Source: Acinetobacter calcoaceticus
GTDB taxonomy: Bacteria > Pseudomonadota > Gammaproteobacteria > Pseudomonadales > Moraxellaceae
Assembly: GCF_016508255.1 (NCBI RefSeq)
Contig: NZ_JADVKT010000003.1
Coordinates: 124,001 to 188,000 of the forward strand
Length of the DNA: 64,000 nt
Direction of reading: 5' to 3'
The notes beneath the pieces were generated by a model. That model ran no database searches. It was not told the DNA's origin and was given only the letters and a program-made list of their open reading frames with translations. Position numbers and translations under genes: made by a program. This document shows positions 46,963-55,551 of the stretch, one piece after another (position 1 is the first letter of the stretch; each line of letters begins with the position of its first letter).

Positions 46963-46991
46963 AAAAACCCGCGTTGATCGCGGGTTTTTTT
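46963..46991. terminator. Bidirectional terminator between gltP and the glycosyltransferase gene
   Basis: ACCCGCG pairs with CGCGGGT around TTGAT, with A and T flanks on both sides. Confidence 0.87.
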
Positions 46992-46997
46992 ATGAGG

Positions 46998-48098
46998 TTA
47001 TTTTAGTATGGATTCATAGAGGGCTAGTGTCTGATCACACATGTCTTTCAAGCTAAACATCGTAACAGGGGAAACGACTTGAGGCTGTTCAATATGCTTT
47101 TGCACTGTTTCCAGTAAAGCCTTTTCATTTCCTACTTCAACAAGACCTTGCGGATATACATTCGATAAAATTTCTGCCACTCCGCCACGGTTCCAGCCAA
47201 TGACTGGCGTACCTACTGAAAGCGCTTCTAAGGCTGTTCTACCGAATGTTTCTGCCTGATTAGACAGTGAGAGCACAATATCGCTAAAAGCGAGCCATTC
47301 GCGAATATCTGAGCGATGCCCTACGAAGGTAATTTTATCTGCGAGTCCTTTGCTTTGAATGCTGTTTTGCAACTCACTTAAATAAGCTTGTTTTTTTGCA
47401 TCGGCACCACCCACAACAACCGCATGTAACTGAGGATATTGTTCACCTAGTTTTTGCATAAGTTCAATTAAGCTTTCATGGCCTTTTAAACGTGTAATAC
47501 GACCAGGTAAGCAAAGCAAAAAATTATTTTCGAGTTCAGGAAAGTCATTAAAAACTTGATTAAACCATTGTGCTGAAGGTTGATAGTTATGTGGAAATGC
47601 AGCGGGGTCTATTCCACGATAAATCCGAACAATATCTTGGGGAGGGCAGTTTTTATAATGGCCAGTGATGTATTTAACCACGCTGTCCGAAACAGCAATG
47701 ACTTTCTCGGCCTGCGTCATAATTGAACTATAACGATTGACTGAATAGAAACCATGTACAGTGCTAATGAGGTGAGGGCGCTTATGTGCTGGTATTCCTT
47801 TTAAGGCAAAATGTGTAAGCCATGCAGGCACACGAGAGCGTACATGAACAATGTCAGGCTGATGTTGTTCAATAAGCTGACGTAATGGACGGATTTGCCA
47901 CAAGCTCGACAATGATTTTTTATGAATAGGCAGCGTTAAGTGCGTAGAACCTTCAGCTTCGAGCTGGGACACTAGCCGTCCGCCATTTGAAACAACCAAA
48001 GATTGATGGCCTTGTGCAACCAGTGCGCGTGCAATTTCGAGTGTGCCGCGTTCTACGCCACCGCTATTGAGTTCTGGGAGAAGTTGCATCACTTTCAT
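46998..48098 (-). CDS. GT4-type glycosyltransferase
   Basis: A 366-residue GT-B glycosyltransferase. LPELNSGGVERGTLEIARAL lies at the N-terminus (7-26), and the C-terminal half carries LPGRITRLKGHESLIELM and a LSNQAETFGRTALEALS donor-binding motif (about 280-296). The family adds sugars to lipopolysaccharide cores or surface glycans. It is followed upstream by a structured gap and then an LpxL-type acyltransferase, which suggests a role in the lipooligosaccharide core. The acceptor and sugar are unknown. AAAGG lies before the ATG. Confidence 0.86.
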   Translation of the reverse strand: MKVMQLLPELNSGGVERGTLEIARALVAQGHQSLVVSNGGRLVSQLEAEGSTHLTLPIHKKSLSSLWQIRPLRQLIEQHQPDIVHVRSRVPAWLTHFALKGIPAHKRPHLISTVHGFYSVNRYSSIMTQAEKVIAVSDSVVKYITGHYKNCPPQDIVRIYRGIDPAAFPHNYQPSAQWFNQVFNDFPELENNFLLCLPGRITRLKGHESLIELMQKLGEQYPQLHAVVVGGADAKKQAYLSELQNSIQSKGLADKITFVGHRSDIREWLAFSDIVLSLSNQAETFGRTALEALSVGTPVIGWNRGGVAEILSNVYPQGLVEVGNEKALLETVQKHIEQPQVVSPVTMFSLKDMCDQTLALYESILK

Positions 48099-48149
48099 TA
48101 TTTTTTGCCTTTAGGTTGTAGCAAAGCGGTGTTTTACCGTTTATTCATT

Positions 48150-48314
48150 TAATAGGTGGAGTTTACTCCTTACTTTTGTTTTGGCAAAAGTAACAAAACC
48201 ATTTGTTGGACTAACGACACATCCATGATGTCGTAGTCCAACGGGCGACATCCTTGTCGCCTTCGCACGATAGTACATGCTGGTGTTTATTTAGATGTTT
48301 ATTACTACCGTGCG
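48150..48314. repeat. Intergenic array of five consecutive hairpins
   Basis: In order: GGAG/CTCC (48158-48169); TTACTTTTG/CAAAAGTAA (48170-48193); a 14-pair stem with one bulge, GTTGGACTA-a-CGACA with TGTCG-TAGTCCAAC (48205-48242); GGCGACA/TGTCGCC (48244-48261); and CGCACG-a-TAGTA with TACTA-c-CGTGCG around 27 nt (48264-48314). No gene is seen. It fits an intergenic repeat element of the REP or MITE-remnant kind. Confidence 0.6.
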
Positions 48315-48331
48315 GCCGTTACTGAGGATTA

Positions 48332-49267
48332 TTAATAGATCTCGTCATATCCTTCAGGACGTGTTTTAAAGCGACGGTGGAACCACATATATTGGGTTGG
48401 TGAAATGCGTAGCTGATTCTCAATAATCTTATTAACGCGTGTTGCATCATCAACTTCATCTTCGCTTGGCATATTGTCGACCGCGGGTTCAATCAAAACA
48501 TGATATTTTGGGTTTTTAATATCCCCATGACGATAAAAATATAAAGGCACAGCGACTGCTTTTGAGATTTTCAATAAGCGGCGGTGAGCGGTTACTGTGG
48601 CCGCAGGAACTCCAAAAAACGGTGCCATAACACCTTGCTTGAGTCCAAAGTCTTGATCGGGGCTATACCAGATTGCATCGCCATCTTTAAGATGACGAAT
48701 GAGACCACGCATATCATCATGATCGATTTGTGCTTTATAAATGGTGGCACGGCAACGATAAATAAGCATATCAAGCAAAGGATTGTTTTGAGGTCGATAT
48801 ACAACATCAGGCTCGAAATATTGAGCACAAACATAGCCGCCTGCGTCAAGAAGAGTACTATGGGTTCCCAATAACAAAACGCCTTTGCCTTGAGCTTGAG
48901 CATTTGTAATATGTTCTAAGCCTTCAATGGTGACTCGGTTTTTAAACCAATATGGTTTGTACCATGCATTTAATGTTTCAAACACCCCAAGCATCATATC
49001 AACAAAAACTTGTTGAGCTTGTTGCTGAACCTTATCGGCAGACCATTCTGGAAAGCAGACTTCTAAATTGCGAATAGTCGTTTTACGACGTGATTTTAGA
49101 TATTTCCAAGCTAGTTGAGCTACGCCATGTGCCAGACGCCATTGTATGGCCCATGGTAAAATAGCCAAAAGCATTAAAAAAACAATAGCAATCCAAACAC
49201 CCCAATATTTAGGTAATAAAAAGGACCATTGAAATTCACCGGGCGTATAAGACTGCTTTGGGCTCAT
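48332..49267 (-). CDS. lpxL: Lipid A late acyltransferase LpxL-type
   Basis: A 311-residue LPLAT-family protein with an N-terminal membrane anchor (about 20-40). The catalytic H-x4-D is H136-STLL-D141, and the ending YMWFHRRFKTRPEG is that of LpxL, not LpxM, whose C-terminus differs. It transfers a lauroyl-type chain from ACP to a lipid A precursor at the inner membrane. Acinetobacter has LpxL and LpxM enzymes for hepta-acylated lipid A. It is transcribed toward the glycosyltransferase gene, and the two could be coexpressed across the hairpin array. Confidence 0.8.
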   Translation of the reverse strand: MSPKQSYTPGEFQWSFLLPKYWGVWIAIVFLMLLAILPWAIQWRLAHGVAQLAWKYLKSRRKTTIRNLEVCFPEWSADKVQQQAQQVFVDMMLGVFETLNAWYKPYWFKNRVTIEGLEHITNAQAQGKGVLLLGTHSTLLDAGGYVCAQYFEPDVVYRPQNNPLLDMLIYRCRATIYKAQIDHDDMRGLIRHLKDGDAIWYSPDQDFGLKQGVMAPFFGVPAATVTAHRRLLKISKAVAVPLYFYRHGDIKNPKYHVLIEPAVDNMPSEDEVDDATRVNKIIENQLRISPTQYMWFHRRFKTRPEGYDEIY

Positions 49268-49387
49268 AACGATATAAAAATTTAAAAAGTTAAAACTGCC
49301 AAAAGTGTATCACGAACTGAATTTATCGTCGTAATACACAGGGGCAAATTGAATGTTAAGAGCAAAGAAAGCAAATAATAAAAGGGG

Positions 49388-50020
49388 CTATCGGCGATGT
49401 TCTAGAAGAATACGAACGGCAAGTCCTGCTAACACTGTACCCATGATCCAGCGTTGGACTGTTGCCCAAAATGGTTTTTGCTGTAAAAAAAGTGCAATGC
49501 TACCCGCAGAAAACACAATAAGTGCATTAACTGAAACACTCACAAAAATTTGTATCGTACCGAGCTGAATGGACTGCGCTAAAATACTGCCTTGCTGTGG
49601 ATGAATAAACTGTGGCAATAAAGACAAATACATAATCGCAATTTTAGGGTTGAGTAAATTTGTTAAAAAGCCCATCAAAAATAATTTTAATGGTGAATCA
49701 ATAGATAAGTCTTTAACACTAAAAATAGGGGCTGCATTTGGACGTAATGCTTTCCATGCAAGCCAAAGTAAATATATTGCTCCTACAATACGAATGGCGT
49801 CATAAGCATAAGGAACTGCGACAACAAGTGCTGTGATTCCGAAAGAAGCGCAGAGCATATAAAAGACGAAACCAACAGCGACACCAGCCAGTGAAATAAA
49901 TCCTGCGATTTTGCCCTGACTAATGGAACGAGAGATGAGATAAATCATGTTCGGGCCAGGGGTGAGCACCATTGCCAAACAAATGAGTCCAAATGCCAAA
50001 ATTTGAGAAAGATCTAGCAC
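49388..50020 (-). CDS. LysE/RhtB family amino acid exporter
   Basis: A 210-residue inner membrane protein with six predicted helices. The N-terminal TPGPNMIYLISRSISQG (about 20-36) and the NLLNPKIAIMYLSLLPQF stretch (about 120-137) are the standard RhtB/LysE signatures. It should export an amino acid such as a homoserine, threonine or basic amino acid type, but the substrate is not readable. It is monocistronic, 120 nt upstream of lpxL on the same strand. Confidence 0.87.
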   Translation of the reverse strand: MLDLSQILAFGLICLAMVLTPGPNMIYLISRSISQGKIAGFISLAGVAVGFVFYMLCASFGITALVVAVPYAYDAIRIVGAIYLLWLAWKALRPNAAPIFSVKDLSIDSPLKLFLMGFLTNLLNPKIAIMYLSLLPQFIHPQQGSILAQSIQLGTIQIFVSVSVNALIVFSAGSIALFLQQKPFWATVQRWIMGTVLAGLAVRILLEHRR

Positions 50021-50158
50021 GGGAATATCCTTAAATATTATTATGCTTATAGGTATATCATAATTGTTTTATATACAGCGAAACTTTATTCATCGTCTTT
50101 TTGAATCAAAATAAAAATAATTAAGTATGATATGAACAACTTGAATTTATAGAAATTT

Positions 50159-51166
50159 ATGCGAAATCGCCATATTGATGCTACAAAAGGTGTCTTAATT
50201 TTTCTTGTTGTATTGGGTCATTACCTTGAAAGGTTAATTGGCTGGAATGAAACTGTAAATCAAGTCATTTTGGGGAGCATTTATTTTGTTCATATGCCAG
50301 CTTTTGTTTTCATCTCAGGCATGTTTTTTAAAGAAGAAAAAATATTAGAAAAATTAATTTACTTTTTATCATTATATTTACCTTTTCAAATTTTATTTCA
50401 ATTACTTGATGCTTTTTATAACGGAAGTTTATGGAACTGGTCATTTCATTTGGTATGGTTTGTTAAGCCTTACTGGGTGCTTTGGTATTTATTCAGTATG
50501 ATGGCTTGGATAATTCTCACCTTTTTATTGAAAAAGACAGCTTCTCCAGTTCTATTTTCTTTTATTTTAGCTTTACTTGTCGGATGCTCACCTATCAATA
50601 ATTACGACTATTCGATTGGTCGAATTTTCATTTTTCTGTCTTTTTTTATGGCTGGAGCGATCTATGGCAAAACCATTTTTCAGTATCTTCCGCAGTTGGC
50701 TTATGCAAAGTTATTTGCCGTTATCACATTATTAATAATTACTGCTGTAGCAGCTATAAGTCATTATAGTTATTACTGGCTATTTGGCAGTTTGTCATAT
50801 TTTCAATTGCATGTAGATCTATGGCAGGGGATGCTGATTCGCAGTGTGATTATGTTGCTATCGGTTCTGGGTATTTTGAGTTTATTTGTACTGACTCAAA
50901 ATTTTAAACAGCCTTGGATTGGTTTAGGCCAAAAAACTCTGCCAATTTACATATTGCATGGTTTTGTGATTATTGTATTGACCCATCAATTAAGCTTTAA
51001 ATATTCGGTAGAGATCAATATTTTCATCAGTTTTGTCTTAGCTATTATGACCTGTATGGTTTTGCAATTACAGATATTTGAACGTTTAATTCGCTTCATC
51101 TCACTATTTGTTTATAAGCCTCTTATGAAATTACTAGAATTTTTCGATCCAAAAAAAGGGCTTTAA
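50159..51166 (+). CDS. Acyltransferase 3 (OafA/WecH-like) membrane protein
   Basis: A 335-residue integral membrane protein with about ten helices. The N-terminal RNRHIDATKGVLIFLVVLGH carries the family His residues, and FVHMPAFVFISGMFF is the second signature. Acyltransferase-3 proteins move acetyl or other acyl groups onto sugars of surface polysaccharides, peptidoglycan or periplasmic glucans. The acceptor is unknown. No SGNH domain is fused. The base composition is very AT-rich like its surroundings. A terminator overlaps the last codons. Confidence 0.82.
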   Translation: MRNRHIDATKGVLIFLVVLGHYLERLIGWNETVNQVILGSIYFVHMPAFVFISGMFFKEEKILEKLIYFLSLYLPFQILFQLLDAFYNGSLWNWSFHLVWFVKPYWVLWYLFSMMAWIILTFLLKKTASPVLFSFILALLVGCSPINNYDYSIGRIFIFLSFFMAGAIYGKTIFQYLPQLAYAKLFAVITLLIITAVAAISHYSYYWLFGSLSYFQLHVDLWQGMLIRSVIMLLSVLGILSLFVLTQNFKQPWIGLGQKTLPIYILHGFVIIVLTHQLSFKYSVEINIFISFVLAIMTCMVLQLQIFERLIRFISLFVYKPLMKLLEFFDPKKGL

Positions 51167-51181
51167 TTAAAGCCCTTTTTT
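51151..51181. terminator. Bidirectional terminator between the acyltransferase gene and uup
   Basis: AAGGGCTTTAATTAAAGCCCTT is a near-perfect palindrome with A and T flanks, between convergent genes; it overlaps the end of the acyltransferase frame. Confidence 0.82.
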
Positions 51182-51186
51182 ATTGT

Positions 51187-53097
51187 TTAACTGCCTTTAG
51201 TCATCTGTTCAAGCACGTCCCAACGTTCCAATTTTTCAAGTAATAACTCGTCAATTTCTGTAAGACGTTGGCTTGCTTTTGTTGCTGCATCAGCATCTTT
51301 AACAAACCATGAACCATCTGCAAGTTTCTCAGAAAGTTCTGCTTGCTCCTTTTCTAAGTTTTCAATTTCAGCGGGTAATTGTTCAAGTTCACGCTGATCT
51401 TTATAACTAAGTTTGACTTTTTTAGCACTGTTCTGAGCTGCGGCTTTTTCAGCTTCGGCTTTTGCCTGAGCTTTTTTTACATCAGATTTCTGATCAACAA
51501 CTTTATCATCTGGACGCTGCTGCAAATAGTCTTGGTAGCCACCGATATATTCTGCAATACCGCCTTTGCCATCAAAGACCCAAGTAGAGGTGACTACGTT
51601 GTCCATAAATGCACGGTCATGGCTAATGAGAAGCAATGTGCCTTTGTAATCAGATAACATTTCTTCAAGAAGCTCAAGGGTCACCATATCCAAGTCATTG
51701 GTTGGTTCATCCATTACAATCAGATTCGACGGTTTGAGCAGCAATTTAGCCAGTAAGATTCGATTTCGTTCACCACCAGAAAGGGCTTTTACTGGAGTAC
51801 GGGCACGTTCAGGTGAAAATAAGAAGTCTTGTAAATAGCTGTAGATATGACGACGGTTACCATTCACATCAACGAAGTCGGAACCTTCTGAAACGTTTGC
51901 CATGACTGTTTTTTCAAGATCCAAGGCATTACGTAACTGGTCAAAATAGGCAACTTCTAACTGTGTACCTGTTTTAACTGAACCGCCATGTTCGATTTCA
52001 CCTAAAATGGCTTTAATCAATGTCGTTTTACCAACGCCGTTATCGCCTACCAAGCCAATACGATCACCACGCATAACAAGGGTAGAGAAGTCTTTGATGA
52101 GTAAGTTGTCATCGTAAGCGACACTTAAATGTTCGATATCAAATACTAATTTACCAGAGCGATTTGCATCTTGAGTTGCCATGCTCACTTTGCCTTGTTG
52201 TGAGCGGCGTGCTTTCGATTCTTCACGTAAATCTTTTAAAGCACGAACACGGCCTTCATTACGCGTACGACGTGCCTTAATCCCTTGACGAATCCAAGCC
52301 TCTTCTTCAGCTAGTTTTTTATCAAATAAAGCATTCTGTTTTTCTTCTGCTTCCATTTGCTGAGCTTTTAGCTCTAGATAGCGAGAATAATTGCCCTCAT
52401 AACCTCGTAGAATGCCACGATCGAGTTCGACAATACGGGTCGCAATGCTATCTACAAAAGAACGGTCATGCGAAATAAATAGAAGCGTTAAATTATTTTG
52501 ATCGAGTAGGAATTTTTCTAACCATTCAATACTTTCAACATCTAGATGGTTTGTTGGTTCGTCTAGAAGTAATACGTCTGGTTGTGTTAAAAGAGCGCGC
52601 GCGAGTAAAACACGGCGTTTACGTCCACCAGATAAGTCTGCTAAGTCTGCATTTGGATCGAGACCCATTTTACTTAAAAGCGCATTGACCTTATTTTCTA
52701 ATGCCCAACCATCTAGTTGGTCTAGCTTATGCTGAAGGTTACCCATACGGTCACAGGCTTCCATATCTCCTAGCATACAAGCGTCGGTCGCTTCATGATA
52801 AGCTCTGAGTACTTCAGAAGCTTCTCCTGCACCATCTGCCACAATGTCAGCTACTTTGCCTGAGTCCATTGGCACGTCTTGGGCTAACATTGAAACAGTT
52901 AGACCATTTTGAATGGAAACTTCACCAGAATCTGGTAATAGGCTTCCCTCGATCAGTTTAAGTAAAGTAGACTTACCTTCACCATTACGACCAATTAAAC
53001 AGACTCGTTCGCCACGTTCTAGATTAAAGTTCGCGCCATCGAGTAGGGCAGGTCCTCCAAAAGCAAGTTGGACATCCCTTAGGGTAATATAGGCCAT
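51187..53097 (-). CDS. uup: ABC-F ATPase Uup
   Basis: A 636-residue protein with two ABC ATPase domains and no membrane segments. Walker A GRNGEGKST (about 37-45) and GDNGVGKTT (about 349) are paired with signatures LSGGRKRR and LSGGERNR, each followed by LLLDEPTNHLD or VMDEPTNDLD. An arginine/lysine-rich linker joins them and a C-terminal coiled coil (about 540-635) ends the chain, which together identify Uup among the ABC-F proteins. It acts on ribosomes or branched DNA; its loss raises transposon excision in E. coli. It is divergent from slyX. Confidence 0.9.
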   Translation of the reverse strand: MAYITLRDVQLAFGGPALLDGANFNLERGERVCLIGRNGEGKSTLLKLIEGSLLPDSGEVSIQNGLTVSMLAQDVPMDSGKVADIVADGAGEASEVLRAYHEATDACMLGDMEACDRMGNLQHKLDQLDGWALENKVNALLSKMGLDPNADLADLSGGRKRRVLLARALLTQPDVLLLDEPTNHLDVESIEWLEKFLLDQNNLTLLFISHDRSFVDSIATRIVELDRGILRGYEGNYSRYLELKAQQMEAEEKQNALFDKKLAEEEAWIRQGIKARRTRNEGRVRALKDLREESKARRSQQGKVSMATQDANRSGKLVFDIEHLSVAYDDNLLIKDFSTLVMRGDRIGLVGDNGVGKTTLIKAILGEIEHGGSVKTGTQLEVAYFDQLRNALDLEKTVMANVSEGSDFVDVNGNRRHIYSYLQDFLFSPERARTPVKALSGGERNRILLAKLLLKPSNLIVMDEPTNDLDMVTLELLEEMLSDYKGTLLLISHDRAFMDNVVTSTWVFDGKGGIAEYIGGYQDYLQQRPDDKVVDQKSDVKKAQAKAEAEKAAAQNSAKKVKLSYKDQRELEQLPAEIENLEKEQAELSEKLADGSWFVKDADAATKASQRLTEIDELLLEKLERWDVLEQMTKGS

Positions 53098-53129
53098 AAT
53101 GTTTTCCAGAATCTCAAATGAGGATTTAA

Positions 53130-53375
53130 ATGACTAAACCACCATATCATGATGATCAAGCGTCATTGTCCGCACCCATTGAAGATTTGCAAGTGCGAAT
53201 TACATTTTTGGATGATTTAGTTGAACAATTAAATCAACAACTCGCTATTCAGACTCAGGAAATAGCTGATTTAAAAAAACAAATGCAATTTCTCTATCAA
53301 CGTTTGGAATCTTCGGATTTATCCGAGGGTATTGCCGCTTTTGACCCATTAACCAACAAACCTCCTCACTATTAA
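53130..53375 (+). CDS. slyX: SlyX family protein
   Basis: An 81-residue coiled-coil protein: LQVRITFLDDLVEQLNQQL and EIADLKKQMQFLYQRL form the heptads, and the C-terminus ends in NKPPHY, the family hallmark PPHY. The function is unknown. GAGG lies before the ATG. The stop codon is part of the terminator stem. Confidence 0.9.
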   Translation: MTKPPYHDDQASLSAPIEDLQVRITFLDDLVEQLNQQLAIQTQEIADLKKQMQFLYQRLESSDLSEGIAAFDPLTNKPPHY

Positions 53376-53408
53376 TAAAATGGCAAGTTCAATACTTGCC
53401 ATTTTATT
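53374..53408. terminator. Bidirectional terminator after slyX
   Basis: AATAAAATGGCAAGT pairs with ACTTGCCATTTTATT around a 5-nt loop; it begins inside the slyX stop codon and faces a convergent oxidoreductase gene. Confidence 0.83.
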
Positions 53409-53430
53409 GGGGGATATTTATAAATTTTGC

Positions 53431-54441
53431 TTAAAAACCATGTAATACGATTTTCCCTTTTGTCGTACCACTTTCAATTTGCTGGTGAACCAGTTTTAAG
53501 TTTTGAGCATTAATTGGGCTTAAAACTTGCGAAACAGTAGTTGTGATTTTCCCTTCATCAACAAGTTTGGCAACCTGATTGAGTAATTCACTTTGTTTAA
53601 TCATATCTTCAGTTTGGAACATTGAACGCGTAAACATAAATTCCCAATGTACTGATACCGACTTCGATTTAAAAGGCTTAATATCTAACTGTGCCGGATC
53701 ATCAATTAAGCCAAAATGACCTTGCGGTGCGATCAACTCTACGATGTCTGATAAGTGCTGATCTGTTTGAGTAGTCGAGAATACATATAAAGGTGCATTT
53801 AAACCTAATTGCTTGATTTGTGCTGCTAAAGGTTGACTATGATCTAGTACATAATCTGCACCGAGTTGTTTAACCCATTCTTTTGTTTCTGCTCGTGAAG
53901 CTGTTGTAATAATTGTTAGGTTAGTCAACTGTTTAAGAAGTTGAATCGTAATTGAACCCACTCCGCCAGCACCACCAATCACTAAAATTGATGTATTTTC
54001 TGAGGCAACCTTTGGTACTTGTAACCGATCAAATAGCATTTCCCATGCTGTGATAGCGGTTAAAGGGAGAGCCGCTGCTTCTCTTGGTTCTAAGGTCTTT
54101 GGTTTATGCCCCACAATGCGTTCATCAACCAACTGTAATTCACTATTACTACCTTGGCGATTGAGTGCACCTGCATACCAGACTTCATCTCCGACTTTAA
54201 ATTGTGAGACTTGATCTCCAATCGCTTCAACGATACCTACCGCATCCCAACCAAGAGTTTTCCATTGATTATTCTCGGGGCTTACGTTGCTGCGAATTTT
54301 AGTATCTACCGGATTTACAGAAATCGCCTGAACACGAACAAGTAAATCACGACCTTCTGCAACAGGAGTGTCGAGTTCAATATCAACGAGTGCCTCTGGC
54401 GATGTAATGGGACCTGCTTTTTGATATGCCACAGCTTTCAT
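53431..54441 (-). CDS. Zinc-type alcohol dehydrogenase-like quinone oxidoreductase
   Basis: A 336-residue medium-chain reductase from MKAVAYQKAGPI, with AGAGGA about 10 nt before the ATG; an earlier ATG 33 nt upstream has no such site. SVNPVDTKIR lies near residue 50, the cofactor motif GGAGGVGSITIQL near 155, and the catalytic zinc ligands of true alcohol dehydrogenases are absent. It resembles the zinc-binding alcohol dehydrogenase/YhdH-QOR group that reduces quinones or enones with NADPH. It is divergent from an HxlR regulator across 99 nt, which probably controls it. Confidence 0.87.
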   Translation of the reverse strand: MKAVAYQKAGPITSPEALVDIELDTPVAEGRDLLVRVQAISVNPVDTKIRSNVSPENNQWKTLGWDAVGIVEAIGDQVSQFKVGDEVWYAGALNRQGSNSELQLVDERIVGHKPKTLEPREAAALPLTAITAWEMLFDRLQVPKVASENTSILVIGGAGGVGSITIQLLKQLTNLTIITTASRAETKEWVKQLGADYVLDHSQPLAAQIKQLGLNAPLYVFSTTQTDQHLSDIVELIAPQGHFGLIDDPAQLDIKPFKSKSVSVHWEFMFTRSMFQTEDMIKQSELLNQVAKLVDEGKITTTVSQVLSPINAQNLKLVHQQIESGTTKGKIVLHGF

Positions 54442-54540
54442 AATAATAATTCCTCTTGTTGAGAGTTTGATCATAACGTAAGCTTTAATTTGGTGACTAC
54501 AGACAAATAACGCTCATAGTGTCAAAAAGGATACTGTAAA

Positions 54541-54918
54541 ATGGCAAAATTACGACATTCAAGTTTTGATTGCTCTCCGGGTTGTTCAGTTGAGGCAGCC
54601 ATTAGTTTGATTGACGGAAAGTGGAAATGCGTCATTCTTTGGCACTTATTTAATGAAGGCACCTTAAGGTTTAATGAAATTCGAAAGCGTGTTCCGAGTA
54701 TTACCCAAAGAATGCTGACAAATCAGCTACGTGAGTTAGAACAAGACGGAATTATTCATCGGGAAGTTTATCCTCAGGTTCCACCTAAAGTGGAATATTG
54801 CCTGACCGATTTGGGACAAAGTCTTGAGCAAATTTTATTTGCCTTAAAACTGTGGGGTGATGCCCATCTTGATCGATTTGGAAAATTGACACTTGTTGAT
54901 GGTAATCAGAACTCTTGA
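54541..54918 (+). CDS. HxlR family transcriptional regulator
   Basis: A 125-residue winged helix protein. CSPGCSVEAAISLIDGKWK (11-29), LRFNEIRKRVPSITQRMLTNQLRELE and PKVEYCLTDLGQSL are HxlR signatures. Cysteines 11 and 15 sit where redox- or quinone-sensing members such as QorR-like proteins carry a reactive Cys. It is divergent from a quinone-oxidoreductase-like gene, so it probably represses that gene until oxidised or bound by an electrophile. Confidence 0.88.
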   Translation: MAKLRHSSFDCSPGCSVEAAISLIDGKWKCVILWHLFNEGTLRFNEIRKRVPSITQRMLTNQLRELEQDGIIHREVYPQVPPKVEYCLTDLGQSLEQILFALKLWGDAHLDRFGKLTLVDGNQNS

Positions 54919-55066
54919 ATATATTTGAGTTACATCATGGCAATTTGCACCGTGAAATACCGATATTTTGATTCTTGCTATCTTATCGGGCATTATTTTT
55001 ATGATGTAACTTGCGTTTTCTGGTCAGCTTATGCAACTCTAATAAAAGAGATTAATAGGTTTTGCT

Positions 55067-55516
55067 ATGGACAATATGGGAATTTGGGTTACCGTTATCA
55101 TTGTTCTTTTCGTACTAGGCTCCATTTTTGGTTTAAGAGTGAGCCCACGTGAAAAGGCACTTGGTATTATGCGAGATAAAGCCCGCAAAATAGGGTTACA
55201 TCCACGTGTAATTGTTGCACCTGAATGGACAAATGTCCCAATGGCTACTGAAAAACGTGCCAGCATGGTTGCTTATTATAGTGTATTGATTCCTGATGCC
55301 CGTTTATCTTTAATGCGTGCTCGTGTTGTAGACGGCAAATTAAAAGTGGTGCAGGGTGATGAGAAATTTAATGATTCTCCCATTGCATTAAAAGGGATTT
55401 ATGCTATTGATATGCAGGCAAACTGTGTAGGACTTTATTGGGATGAGGAATCAGACCTGAGAGCAACACAATTAGATGAGATGAAGGCTTATCTGTTGGC
55501 CTTGGCTAAAGCCTGA
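55067..55516 (+). CDS. Conserved hypothetical protein with an N-terminal membrane anchor
   Basis: A 149-residue protein. One membrane helix (about 4-23, [20 protein letters not shown]) is followed by a cytoplasmic part with [25 protein letters not shown] and a later YWDEESDL segment. I recognise no characterised family. AGG lies 8 nt before the ATG. It precedes topA by 35 nt on the same strand, so it may be cotranscribed with it. A second frame that starts at 54925 overlaps this start and is not convincing. Confidence 0.72.
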   Translation: MDNMGIWVTVIIVLFVLGSIFGLRVSPREKALGIMRDKARKIGLHPRVIVAPEWTNVPMATEKRASMVAYYSVLIPDARLSLMRARVVDGKLKVVQGDEKFNDSPIALKGIYAIDMQANCVGLYWDEESDLRATQLDEMKAYLLALAKA

Positions 55517-55551
55517 TTTTTAAATTTATTGGTATAGGAATAACATTTTAT

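Noticed and set aside
54925..55152. Frame of 75 codons before the membrane-anchored hypothetical gene
   Set aside because: No ribosome site, unusual composition, and it overlaps the better supported gene at 55067.
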